Made by a program: the position numbers and the translations under genes
Notes under the pieces: model-generated
What the model saw: the letters and a program-made list of their open reading frames with translations, nothing else
Told to the model about the DNA's origin: nothing
Databases searched by the model: none
NCBI GenBank assembly: GCA_001600355.1
Contig: BCJU01000003.1
Coordinates: forward strand, 2,360,519 to 2,424,518
From: Meira nashicola
Lineage: Eukaryota > Basidiomycota > Exobasidiomycetes > Exobasidiales > Brachybasidiaceae
Direction: 5' to 3'
DNA: 64,000 nucleotides
Shown: positions 13,197-23,520 of the stretch, in pieces
How the letters are laid out: each line of letters starts with the position of its first letter
Position numbering within the stretch: position 1 is the stretch's first letter

Positions 13197-13910
13197 GATT
13201 GTTGTACATCATATACTCTTCTTGTCAGAAGCTGTAAAGAGTTAAGGGCAAATTTGTCTCGCACATCTCTTTTTTTGATAATGGATAAATTAAATTTCGT
13301 ACTTTTTGACAAAAAATAAAAGAAAAATTCTCACGTGCAATTCGCGTCTTTTCTCTGTGATGTACGCCTCTTGCTACGCCGCGTTCATAAGCACAAGAGT
13401 TGAACAGCGCTGTGAAATATTAGCGCAATTAAAGAGCATTGCATTGAATGGGAAACGTCATGATGCTGCTTGCCGTGACGAGTTTATTCCGTTTCCGACT
13501 GGTCGAGCGGTCTCAAGCAGCGAGAAGGATGTGATGTATTCCGCAAATATTTTAAGTTGTGACATCTTCAAGTACACCCTCAATTTATTAGATAATTTGG
13601 GTCACTCGGTAGGGGTGAGAAATATGCAGCCTAACCTAAAGGCTGAATAACAATCAAAGCGGAGGATAAATTATTCGCCGAAGACGCCTCGGATTTCCAA
13701 AGCGGACGAGCGACTACAGCCACTTTTGACATTGAAGCACTTTGATGTTAATTTGCTTCAAATGCAATCCTTATCCTGTACAATCTTTCTTTCATTCAAA
13801 TTTTCCCTTACTTCTGGAAACCCTCTTTCCCTTCCCAATCCATCCTTCCATCCAACAAAGCACACGTAAAGGATCATTCAAATAGCGTGTGCATAATACA
13901 CTTTGCAAAA
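13197..13910. promoter_or_regulatory. divergent promoter, MRD1 / DUF4203 gene
   Basis: A 714-bp interval between divergent genes. The part just upstream of 13911 is a pyrimidine-rich leader (ctttctttcattc around 13788 and similar tracts to about 13855), common in fungal core promoters. An open frame at 13306-13650 has no recognisable protein features and is not called. Confidence 0.45.
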
Positions 13911-16163
13911 ATGAGAATCAACAAAACAATTTGGCTAATGAAAGCCATGCTTCTTATAATGATCACAACAGCTTATGCCCAAAATAATACAAATACGACA
14001 AACAAGACCATTGCGACGAATACGACAATTCCAGCATCCACTAATGGAACTACACAAGGAATTATAATGCCTACGAACATGACTTCATTCAATAATACAA
14101 CTAATTCAACTATTGCATCTACACCTTTGGTCAACAATGATGACAATTTGCCTCTGCATACAATAATTGATCCTGCTTTTAGCATCACCGGTGCATTTTT
14201 GATCCTCAGTGGTATTCCGATGGCATTCATCGGTCATCGTTGTACTTGGTATGTAGCATTCATTTCCGGCTTCTATTCTTCTGCCATCATTGTCCTTTCG
14301 ATTATCCTACGTTTCGGTCAAGCTCGTGCGGTTACCGATCCATCTAATACAGTAAAAGGGCTCTTTTTGTTAGCTTGTATATTTGCTGGGATCATTGGTG
14401 GCATTTGTTTTATAATCTTTCGACAAGGTGCTTTACTGATCACTTGCGCTCTTGGTGGTTTTGCATTTGCCTTATTTTTGCAAGCTTGTAGATCGAATGG
14501 TTTGATCGAAGTGATTGGATTTCGGTATATCTTCTTTATTGCTCTCATTTCGCTCAGTTTTGCACTTGCTTGTTATTCACGCTTGACAAGATTTATGATC
14601 ATTTTCTCTACTGCAATTATTGGTGCTTCTGCAGCAATTTTGGGTATCGATTGCTTCATCCGAGCAAATCTCAAAGAATTCTATGTTCGCAATATTGGAT
14701 TCGATGACTTATTCGAGAAGCGTTATCCCGTCGCATTCGCTAATTCAAGATGGCCTTTGAGCCCGTCAATGGTGATCGAGCTCGGTGTTCTCGCGGGTAC
14801 ATTTGTCATGGCAATTGCATTACAAGGAAAAATGTGGTCTCAACTTAAAGCCAGCATTCGTATTATGAAAAAACAAGATGAAGAACGTCAAGCCCGAGAA
14901 AGACAAGCAGATCAAGATGCACAGGGTATCTTTGCCCGTGCTCAACAAGATTTGCGTTTTTGGAAGCGAAACAATAAGGAAGAGACATCTGTTGAAGATC
15001 CAATGAATTCTCCCAATTTAACCCTCACTCCTTCTACGGCATTAATGAAGCACGATACAATCGAAGAAAACAAATTATCATCCGACCAAGATCGACCATT
15101 TATCGATCTACCCGCCCAACGCAGCGGTATCTTGAGCCCTGAGCTAGCGAATGAATTGGGCCTGCATACTTCTTCAATCGACTACAGCGAACAACCAAAG
15201 ATCAATACAGATCCAGTAACGCCTTTCGAAGCTCTTTCTTCTGATCCGATTACCGATGAAATTCGTGAAAAAGAGCGATATCTGGAACAAATTGCAGCCA
15301 TACGCAAAAGCATTCATGACCTTCGTTCAAGTTCACCTTCTGGGACAGGTTATCACACCACCTCTGATTTGATGTATAATCGAGAGTTACGTGATTCTGA
15401 TGCACGTTCAGTACGTAAAAGTCAAGCTTCTGCGATGACTATGCCTCTTTCTAGAGAAAACGCAGCCAATCCATCACGCCCTTTGAGCTTTGGCGGTCAA
15501 ATTTTGAATCGTACGGAAATGGTTAGCAGTGATGCTGAGAATGATGTTGAACACATCCGCCCATACGCTCGCAGAAGTTACCAGGAACGTATCTTACCAA
15601 GTGCACCAGTCAAACATGAAGAACCTTATCTGGGAGAATTTGCTGTCATGTCAGCATCACAAAGAAGCTTAACAGAAAATCTGAATGCCAACAGACCACA
15701 ATCAATGATGCTGGGCACTGCCAAAAACATTGAGAAGGATGATGACCAGCTTGTGGCATCCGAATCAAAGAGACGTAGAGTACATTCAATGGTACCCTTT
15801 CCAACATCCTCTTCCACTAACTCAAATGATCGATTAATCGTTTCACAAGATCGAATCATTATTGGAGCTCCAACTTCTTCCCATTTCACTTCTCCTGTTG
15901 AGATGAGAGATGGTTCACATTTGCCAGCTGCTCAAACATCTGTACCTGCAAAAGCCATGCTAAAACAAATGACTGGAAATGAATTACAAGCTCGTCATAA
16001 TGCTCGATTGAGCGCTCTTCAACGTCCTCTTTCAACAAGGATGAACGAAGAAGTTGCTTTGGCTCAGGCTAAATCAGAATGGCAAAAACGTAAAATGGAC
16101 GAACGAAAACGTTGGCAAGAGCAAGAAAGACAAAGAAGTAACAGCCCAAAAGTACTAAAATAA
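13911..16163 (+). CDS. DUF4203 (TM198-like) seven-span membrane protein with signal peptide
   Basis: A 750-residue protein. I start at the ATG at 13911 because the eight codons upstream begin with GTG, and this ATG opens a normal signal peptide (residues 1-24, ending AYAQ). Residues 25-80 are an Asn/Thr-rich segment with many N-x-T/S sites, so probably a heavily N-glycosylated lumenal or extracellular stalk. About seven hydrophobic spans follow between 95 and 320, with the small-residue pattern of the DUF4203/TMEM198 domain. The remaining 430 residues are polar and probably disordered and cytosolic, with basic coiled segments (KKQDEERQARERQADQD near 325 and a Lys/Arg-rich C-terminus). The function of fungal members is not known; the location suggests plasma membrane or secretory pathway. 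The gene converges on the UNC93-like gene, 202 bp away. Confidence 0.82.
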   Translation: MRINKTIWLMKAMLLIMITTAYAQNNTNTTNKTIATNTTIPASTNGTTQGIIMPTNMTSFNNTTNSTIASTPLVNNDDNLPLHTIIDPAFSITGAFLILSGIPMAFIGHRCTWYVAFISGFYSSAIIVLSIILRFGQARAVTDPSNTVKGLFLLACIFAGIIGGICFIIFRQGALLITCALGGFAFALFLQACRSNGLIEVIGFRYIFFIALISLSFALACYSRLTRFMIIFSTAIIGASAAILGIDCFIRANLKEFYVRNIGFDDLFEKRYPVAFANSRWPLSPSMVIELGVLAGTFVMAIALQGKMWSQLKASIRIMKKQDEERQARERQADQDAQGIFARAQQDLRFWKRNNKEETSVEDPMNSPNLTLTPSTALMKHDTIEENKLSSDQDRPFIDLPAQRSGILSPELANELGLHTSSIDYSEQPKINTDPVTPFEALSSDPITDEIREKERYLEQIAAIRKSIHDLRSSSPSGTGYHTTSDLMYNRELRDSDARSVRKSQASAMTMPLSRENAANPSRPLSFGGQILNRTEMVSSDAENDVEHIRPYARRSYQERILPSAPVKHEEPYLGEFAVMSASQRSLTENLNANRPQSMMLGTAKNIEKDDDQLVASESKRRRVHSMVPFPTSSSTNSNDRLIVSQDRIIIGAPTSSHFTSPVEMRDGSHLPAAQTSVPAKAMLKQMTGNELQARHNARLSALQRPLSTRMNEEVALAQAKSEWQKRKMDERKRWQEQERQRSNSPKVLK

Positions 16164-16365
16164 GTTTTCCATAGGTGCCTTGTATAATCAAATAGTTTAT
16201 CACTTCATCCCTTCCTTCAATTCGGCTCTTTCAGGACCTGGCATCATCTTTACCTAATCCTTCCATTATTCAATAATTGTATATCAATAATCGCATAATC
16301 TCATTCATCAACAACATTTATTTGTTTCGTAAAGCATTATCGAATTATACATTGAATAGGCTAAT

Positions 16366-18056
16366 TTAATGATCACTTTTGATTTCATCAACCTTTTTAA
16401 TTTCGCTGCCGACTTTTGCAGTTCCAACAACGGCTGCAGGATCTTCAACTTCTTTCTTAATCGCTTCACGTTCTTCATCTTCGCCATAGATTGGAGGTTG
16501 ATAAAGGTATGTGCCATCAGAAAGGATACCAGTCTTGCTTACAACAGGCCATGCAAATATGACACCGACGAAAGTAAATGCTAGATTTAAACTGCAAACG
16601 GCATAATATGGCCAAGAAGTGGAATTGATACCATAAGAAACAGCTTGACCGGCAGATTCAACAGATCGAATTACGCCTGCCAAACGAACGATCTCGCCTG
16701 GTTTATCGGAAGTGGCACCTACGAGCCAATACGTATATTCGTACATTAAATTAAATCCGATTTGCAACATCAATAACATTGCAAAACCTGGAGACCATGC
16801 AGAACCTTCACTCCAATCGTGAGTTGGACTTGATTTTGAATAATCGTGAGTAGTATAAATACTCCATCCCCACCAAGCGAATTGCATTGCATAAATTGAT
16901 AAAAATGCATAACGAGCACGACCGTTCAAAGACCATTTGTGATTATCCAAGATGAATCCTAAAATATAACAAGCAGTAGCGGCAACAACTGCACCCAAAA
17001 ATGAAGCTAAAGCACGAGAACGTACACTGAAATACGTTCCATTAATGGAAAAAATCACGGCTTCCGAAAAGGTTGTTTGCCAAATGAGTGGAAGAAGTAG
17101 TAAAACTTTTTTTGCGGTGATGGCAGTCCACATTGCTTTTAGTTCTGCTTTGAGTGTTGGATTAAGTTTGAGCACGACTGGTGTTCCATCTTTCCTTTGA
17201 ACTTGATGAGGTAAGGAAATTAAAAGAGCTACAAATGGACCAATGCATTGAAGAACAACAAATACCAAAAATGTGTTTGTACTCAATGAGCCTGCTTGTC
17301 CGTTATTTGCATTTAAGCCTAGATTGATTGCACCGCCAACTAATTGACCTAAAACTCGATACATCAACCAATAACTTGTATAACGACCTTGCTTCTTACG
17401 TTCAGGATATGAAAGAATGATTGCACCTTCACTTGCCCAAAATACACCTGCAGAAATACCACAAAGACAAGCTCCAAAGACGACGAACCAAGAAGCACTT
17501 GTACCATACTTACGATAAGTATATAAACCGGCCGCATAAGGTGCATAACCTAAAGCACCAAAAGCCAACGTCCATCTTACGTTTGTCAAATGAATCATTG
17601 CAGGCGTTAAAAGAGCAGTAACAACCATTAGACAGAAAGTGGATGAATTTGCTGCATTAACAAGTGAAATACTTTGAGTGCCTCCACCACCGGTACTGGA
17701 CACTATGATGTAGAAAGAGACACAATCAGCAACTGCATTCATTCGAAGCAAATCTGGAAATTATACTTACTTGCTCCCCATAATCCTGGTGCTAAGAAGC
17801 TACAAATACCCAAGATAGTTGCTTGAGTAAATGTTGATCGGAACGGGTTACGTTTTCTGCCATTGTTGGTGGTTGGTGGTGCATGTAAGGAGTGATTGGC
17901 GGATTCGGATCCTGCTTCCAACGATCCAGAATCAATCTTTTCGTCGTTTATGTTTGACATTTCGTCTTTATTGATCTCTTCAAGAGACAAGAGTTCGTAG
18001 GAATGATTGTTGGAAGGAAAAGGTGAAGATGAAATGAAGTTTTGTAAAATTCGCAT
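16366..18056 (-). CDS. UNC93-like major facilitator membrane protein
   Basis: Two exons: 18056-17771 and 17702-16366, joined across a 68-nt intron (donor GTAAGT, acceptor TAG), giving 540 residues. Splicing creates LWGAMSSTGGGGTQ, the conserved first-loop motif of fungal UNC93/DUF895 proteins. About eleven or twelve hydrophobic spans are visible after a roughly 60-residue polar N-terminus. Motifs such as FWASEGAIILSYPER and LDNHKWS are typical of this MFS branch. Fungal UNC93-like proteins are plasma-membrane proteins, sometimes linked to ion or metal homeostasis; substrates are generally unproven. The first ATG is at 18056, and an in-frame internal ATG (MSNINDEK, about 32 codons later) is an alternative start. 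The C-terminus is acidic/lysine-rich and cytosolic. Confidence 0.88.
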
Positions 18057-18942
18057 ATACTTATACTTTCTTCTAGTCCTGATTCGTGTATCAACGTGGG
18101 CGATAAGAATTAAAAAGATTGATTATTCTCCTCTTTTGCCTTTATTTGATCCTGCCAACTTTGATCCCTTCGTCTGGACAGTCGATGTGAATTGAAAAAA
18201 ATAGCAAAAATGAAAACTGCAAGGAACGGTCAAATTCAAAACAATCAATCAGCTCAAAATTTGAAGCCGGTGACCGAAAGAAGGACATTAAAACTCGGAT
18301 TGCTCGGAAAAGACAGGTTTGTAGTAGACTATCCCGGTGTTCATCCTTTATCCGTTATTGCACCATGCCGATTTCAATTCATCACATTTACAAGAGGATT
18401 TAAACATTCTAATGCATTTGATGACTGTTGCTTCTTTCAATCACGCAAGAGGAGCAAATCAAATCTTATAGTGGATTACTGTGGGGGAACTTTAGTAAAA
18501 CAATAGAACAGACAGATGAAGTGGGAACCTTGATTATGCGGTTGACATTTAGCGTAATTTCTGCAGGGAAACGCGCCATCTACGCATTCCATCACGCCAT
18601 CCAGCTGAAATCATCAATATTGTCCTATCTAATATCCTTCTCGTGCGAGACCCTTTCTTAATCATCATAGAAGCAGGAACAGAAATCGGGTCCTGACCAA
18701 TTTACCATAAAAAATTGCATTGCACCAGTGAAAAAGAATATGAATGAATTTTTACAACAATGAGAAGACGAAAAAAATAAAGGTGGAAAATGCTAGCCCA
18801 AGGTTCTATCCAAAAGCGAAAGAGGAAAGGAAGAATGACTAAAAAAGGGGTGGCTTGCCAAAAAAATAAACAACAACAAAAGTGATACAAAGTGCTTCTA
18901 TGAATGAAAAAATACTATACAAAAAGACCAATTGATCTTGCC
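18057..18942. other. intergenic, UNC93-like 5' flank and kelch gene 3' flank
   Basis: 886 bp without a supportable gene. A 104-codon plus-strand frame at 18192-18506 starts with TTG, has no domain and no signal peptide, and is not called. The right part (about 18700-18940) is A-rich and should hold the kelch gene terminator. Confidence 0.5.
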
Positions 18943-21900
18943 TTAGAACGTGGCTGGGTCTGAATTATCCGTTGAACTTCCTCTTCTTTTATCGGGATTA
19001 GCGATGTATAATTGTGCTTTAGGCACGAGATCGTGTGTGAATCGTTTGCCTTCAGTTTGCGGTTGTTTCTTATTGATTGAAAGGGGAGAGACAATGTTTG
19101 TTGGACTCAAAATCATTCCTTCACCTTCAGTTTCTTCGTCCAAGATTCGATTGGATGGCTTGGAAGGAGAAACTAATTTAGTCAAAATCGGTCTTCCTCC
19201 TCGTCCGGGAACAAATGTTTGCGGTGTAGTACTGTTTTCTTCTTCTCCCAATTGGCCCCCACTATTGCCAGATTGTTGACTGTGCATACTAATCGCAGGC
19301 GAACGTGGAACTGGTAAAACTGCATTCGCTCCTTCTTGTGTCCATTTACGTTCAATCGCCAATGCTCGATCTTTCACTGTTCCACGAATAGGTGGACTTC
19401 TTGCTCGTTTTTGTACCGGACTTAGAGGTGAAGTTAGATCAGGATTTTGACGGGCACGTTTGGTTGTTGATGGCGTAAGACTTGGCACTTCCGAAGGCAT
19501 ACGTTGATCATGTTTTTTGAACAAAAGTAAATCATCATCAACCTCTTCCTCTTGACGAGAAGTATCGGCAATATCTCTGCTTTCGTCTGCTTCATCTTGT
19601 TCGTATACCGTTCCTGGCAAAGCATATCGAGAAGGATCCCAAACAACACTACCAGGCGTAGATTCAGACATGGGTGTTTGCTCGGCAGCTTCATGATGTA
19701 CTTGTGATTGTCCATCTCTGCGAACACTAGTATGACGACTTAAGCCTCCTGTACTACTCATACTTCCTTCCGTGCTGCCCATACGATCACTTCTTGCGCC
19801 ACTACTATATGTTCTTCTGCTACTTACTGTGCCAGCGCGTTGAACATCCATAGTTCTCATTCTGGCTTCCAACATAGTCGTATCGCCAGTGCGTGCACTT
19901 TGTAAACTAGTCAAAGAACGATTATAATCCTTTGTTGCATATTGACCAGCTTCATCGGGTAGTCTTCTACCATGTTCGTCAACGTTTGGAGTAGCATACG
20001 CATCAGCACCGTTCCTATCCGTATGGCTGTCATCTCTAAATGGATCCGATCCTGCACTTGGGTTGGTGCTATGAGAGGCCTCTCGAATAGCACTCAGCGA
20101 AGGTGGTTCAGCAGGATCACGAATGGGTTCATCGGCACGTGGTCCAGGATACATTCGACCAGAAGCACTTCGTTCTAAAAAGCTTTGACCCATAAAACGA
20201 TCCCACCATGTCGGACTTCTACGTACTAAAGGAGAAGGCGCAAGTCCACCTCCACGTCTGCGCTGGGGGACTGAATCGCTGAAAGAAAGTGCGTTTGGTT
20301 GAACATGACCACCACTACTTTTTGACAAAGATGATTTGTTTGAAGATGAAAGATTGCCATGTGATTGGCTGGAATTACCCGAAGCTCCAACATCCGACAT
20401 GCTATTTGCTTCATTAAGACTAACTCCATCTGCAACGCTTTGACTATCATAAGAAACGTATTCGCCACTATATAGAGCAGCAGCGCCTCCCGGACCAGCG
20501 CTATTCTTTCTATCTTTAGAATCTGAAGCGGGAATTGAGCGATCTTCCTCAAATGGTGACTCGACATATGTGTCAATTTGACCTCTTTCGCCCGCACCTG
20601 TACCAAGGTCACCATATGTATCATATGCGTCCATCTCATCCCAATCGTCTTGTTCTACACGGCCGTAGCTACGTTCCTTGATATGCCTGTTCATCTCTGC
20701 TTCGTAAGCATCTTCTTCATCCTCTTCTATATGATCGCCATTACGATGTTTCATTGCGTACACTTCTCCATCTCCGAGCCTTTCATCATCCATTTCTCCT
20801 GCTAACATATCAAATCGTTGATTTGAATTTCCGTTTTGACCATTTCCTCCACCAGTCCAACCAGCAATTCCTGTCAACAAGGCCAACCGTTCACGCAAGT
20901 GAGGACCTGAACCTTCCATCGCATGTCCAATGTTGCCCATACTCCAAGGTGAAGAAGAAAGATTTGCACGGGAAGGTTCACGAGGTCCCATAGGATGCAT
21001 GCCAGGTTGATAGAAACTATTCGCTCCTCCTCCACCTTCTGCCAAGCCTTTTTCCAAAGTGTATAGCTCATCTGGGCCACTGTAATGACCTGATCCGCCT
21101 AATAAAACTGCATCTCCATCACCTCTTCGCCAATTGTTCATTTGAGATTGTTGATGCTTTCTGTAAGCGTAATAGCCGACTCCGGCAACCAGCCCCAATC
21201 CAACCAAACTTCCAAGCACGGCACCTGCTTTTGTGCCTGCTGTAGAAGATCCATCGTCAGAGTTTGTCGAATTGGAATCTGTAGAAGTGGGCGCTGCAAA
21301 AGGATCTTGACTTTTTGAACTTCCTCCAGAGCCTTTGCCGGAAGAAGAAGAGTTGCTACCGCTTTTACCATTATTGTTCCCTCCATTGGCTTGATTATTG
21401 GAGCCACTCTTCGCAGCATTTGGATCGGGAGTGTAACTTGTTGTCCATTGCCCACCACTCCATTGCTGCCCTTGCTTGGTCATGGAGGTAGTATCAAAGG
21501 TGTACAGAACTGCATCAGCAGGATTATTGCTTGCCCATCCAAATACTAAAGCAATCTTTCCTCCGTATGCAACAGCCGAGTGTCCAAAACGAGCGGAAGG
21601 TGCGGATCCGCCCGACATTTGTATATCCGACCATGTAGGCGGACTTTGACTCCAGTCTAATATCCATGCATCGCCCATTGCTTGATCAAAGTTTATGCTT
21701 GCACCTCCATGAATGAATAGTCTCTGATTTGGTAGAGGAACGGCGACATGCCCTCTTCTGGGAGAAGGATAGCCTTGCGTACTGGAATTGACGCCTTGGG
21801 TGCTGATCGATCTCCATTGCTGTGATGAGGGTGAGAAGGACGAGATTGTATCAAAAGATTGCAAAGTGTTATTGCCATCCATTCCCCCCAAAGATAATAC

Positions 21901-22701
21901 TGTTCCATCACTTAGCATTGTTGCAGTTGCACCTATCACTCCAGCAGGAGGATTATTTGCAATCGCATTTCTGAATGTAGGATTGTTTGCTGCCGCATTA
22001 ATAGTCCACATCTGATCCATTGCAGCCATTGATCCGCTCGTAGTCTCTCCACCGACGATAAAGACATGTCCTTGTTCATCCCCCGCAGCGGAATGATACA
22101 TTCTCCTTTCAGGTTCGTTCCATGAAGGGGATGCTCTTGTGAAAGATGCATGACCGCCGCCGTTGCTCAGACTGACGATGTATGCCGAATTATTACCGGA
22201 CTGTGCATTCGCTGAAGGGTCTGGCATTCCTCCAAAGATGAGCAAATTACCATTGTTCAAAGGTGTTAAAGAATGAAAAGAGGTTGAAGGGGATGAATCT
22301 TGTGAAGCCAATGTTCTGTCGATCGATTGCCAAGGTGCTGCATTTGTTTGAAAGCTTTGGGAAAGATCGATCGAAATTGTTTCATTTGTGTTAGGACCAG
22401 ATGAATAGGTATATCCACCACCACCAGGCGTTATACCATCACCATTCGTCTTTCCACCATGAATGATAAAGTGCGAATTGGTCAATGTTGATGCCGCTCC
22501 CCATCTTGGGATTGGTGAATAGGTGGATGATGAAGCGGATGAAGATTGAGCGTATGTATTAGACGTGAATGCTGCTGTAGCCCCAGCGATAATGATAAAA
22601 GTTTGTTTCATCGATATCCTCCGTCTGCGATTTGTTTGATTACGTTTGACAGATTTACCTTTCTGTCTGGCAGATATTTTTACGGTCGATACAGAATCCA
22701 T
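18943..22701 (-). CDS. kelch-repeat single-span membrane protein
   Basis: A 1252-residue single-exon protein. The 5'-most ATG is at 22701; a second in-frame ATG at 22611 (residue 31) begins a compact signal peptide (KQTFIIIAGATAAF, ending TYAQ) and may be the true start. Residues about 60-420 contain repeated glycine-rich kelch strands (FIIHGGK, LLIFGGM, VFIVGGE, VLSLGGM, LFIHGGA, IALVFGW), which predict a six- or seven-bladed beta-propeller outside the cell. A Ser/Gly/Asn-rich stalk leads to one transmembrane helix at about 490-512 (VLGSLVGLGLVAGVGYYAY). The remaining 740 residues are a low-complexity, Ser/Asp-rich cytosolic tail. The layout suggests a surface receptor or cell-wall sensor. 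I know of no characterised orthologue, so no substrate is proposed. Confidence 0.85.
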   Translation of the reverse strand: MDSVSTVKISARQKGKSVKRNQTNRRRRISMKQTFIIIAGATAAFTSNTYAQSSSASSSTYSPIPRWGAASTLTNSHFIIHGGKTNGDGITPGGGGYTYSSGPNTNETISIDLSQSFQTNAAPWQSIDRTLASQDSSPSTSFHSLTPLNNGNLLIFGGMPDPSANAQSGNNSAYIVSLSNGGGHASFTRASPSWNEPERRMYHSAAGDEQGHVFIVGGETTSGSMAAMDQMWTINAAANNPTFRNAIANNPPAGVIGATATMLSDGTVLSLGGMDGNNTLQSFDTISSFSPSSQQWRSISTQGVNSSTQGYPSPRRGHVAVPLPNQRLFIHGGASINFDQAMGDAWILDWSQSPPTWSDIQMSGGSAPSARFGHSAVAYGGKIALVFGWASNNPADAVLYTFDTTSMTKQGQQWSGGQWTTSYTPDPNAAKSGSNNQANGGNNNGKSGSNSSSSGKGSGGSSKSQDPFAAPTSTDSNSTNSDDGSSTAGTKAGAVLGSLVGLGLVAGVGYYAYRKHQQSQMNNWRRGDGDAVLLGGSGHYSGPDELYTLEKGLAEGGGGANSFYQPGMHPMGPREPSRANLSSSPWSMGNIGHAMEGSGPHLRERLALLTGIAGWTGGGNGQNGNSNQRFDMLAGEMDDERLGDGEVYAMKHRNGDHIEEDEEDAYEAEMNRHIKERSYGRVEQDDWDEMDAYDTYGDLGTGAGERGQIDTYVESPFEEDRSIPASDSKDRKNSAGPGGAAALYSGEYVSYDSQSVADGVSLNEANSMSDVGASGNSSQSHGNLSSSNKSSLSKSSGGHVQPNALSFSDSVPQRRRGGGLAPSPLVRRSPTWWDRFMGQSFLERSASGRMYPGPRADEPIRDPAEPPSLSAIREASHSTNPSAGSDPFRDDSHTDRNGADAYATPNVDEHGRRLPDEAGQYATKDYNRSLTSLQSARTGDTTMLEARMRTMDVQRAGTVSSRRTYSSGARSDRMGSTEGSMSSTGGLSRHTSVRRDGQSQVHHEAAEQTPMSESTPGSVVWDPSRYALPGTVYEQDEADESRDIADTSRQEEEVDDDLLLFKKHDQRMPSEVPSLTPSTTKRARQNPDLTSPLSPVQKRARSPPIRGTVKDRALAIERKWTQEGANAVLPVPRSPAISMHSQQSGNSGGQLGEEENSTTPQTFVPGRGGRPILTKLVSPSKPSNRILDEETEGEGMILSPTNIVSPLSINKKQPQTEGKRFTHDLVPKAQLYIANPDKRRGSSTDNSDPATF

Positions 22702-23520
22702 CTTGGGTAGAATTCGTGTGGTGAGGTAGTCGTCTGTCGGGTTTATTTTCTTGTCATCACAATGTGTCGATCAGTCGGTCTTTGTTATTGAAGGGATCCG
22801 TATTTGTTGATAGAATGGTAATACAAAGGACGAAGATGAGTCTCAGTACTCGATTCGTTGAAATTTATCAAAGTAGCTTCATATGTATATGCGTAGAATA
22901 TAGGTAAAGTTGAAATTAGGAAGTCATCTAATTTGCATATATTCAGTACGAATACGATTAAACTTCTCATCTTAACGTTCAAACACACAAATGCAAGCCT
23001 CCTGAACGAAACAAACACGCGCTACTTAAAATTCTCAAGCCATATTGTGGAGAGTAGGCAAAAATTCAGTGTGTAGAATCTGTGTTGATTGATGTCCAAT
23101 GTGTTTTGATCTTTGAATCGAAAAATAGGGGTTTGACCGGCACACGGCGCTGATTGTGTTTGAGAAGCTAATGGGTCGCGTATTGTTATTTGCGCTACTG
23201 ACGCGAAAACGTCCTCCAGAGTACATGTGAATTGGTTTGATGCACTTCCCGCACCGCGTGCCCACATGTTAGTCTTCACTTCAATAGAGTAGAGTACAAC
23301 AACACATGTTCTAAACACAATTCTCTCATACAATCTCTGAATTGGAAAGGCAAAGCAATAAATTGCAATGCTCACATCAAATTGATTAAAAATTGTCCGT
23401 TGATACTGATTGTTAGAAGATGAAAGATGCGGGGAATGAATGCTGTATGTATGTATGTATGTAGGGGAACAAATGAGATGATTATGTGTTTTGGATGGAT
23501 GAGTGTGCTTCACAAATCGA
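22702..23520. other. intergenic, kelch gene 5' flank
   Basis: 819 bp without a supportable gene. It contains the kelch gene promoter, with a cacacggcgc core at 23141-23150, and the 3' flank of the TRI14-like gene with a short TATG microsatellite. Overlapping minus-strand frames here lack features. Confidence 0.5.
23444..23463. repeat. TATG microsatellite
   Basis: About four and a half copies of the tetranucleotide tgta/tatg in a row, downstream of the TRI14-like gene. A similar short run lies at 49291-49309. Confidence 0.75.

Noticed and set aside
13499..13516. tRNA A-box look-alike (tggtcgagcggtct) upstream of the DUF4203 gene
   Set aside because: No B box (GTTCRA) follows within 150 bp and no acceptor stem can be drawn, so it is not a tRNA gene.
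13306..13650. 114-codon frame between MRD1 and the DUF4203 gene
   Set aside because: No conserved motif, and it occupies the divergent promoter region of two well-supported genes.
18192..18506. 104-codon plus-strand frame in the UNC93-like/kelch gap
   Set aside because: It begins with TTG and shows no signal peptide, domain or splice context.
23444..23463. Microsatellite as a transposon end or target duplication
   Set aside because: A simple tetranucleotide run, with no inverted repeats or transposase anywhere near.
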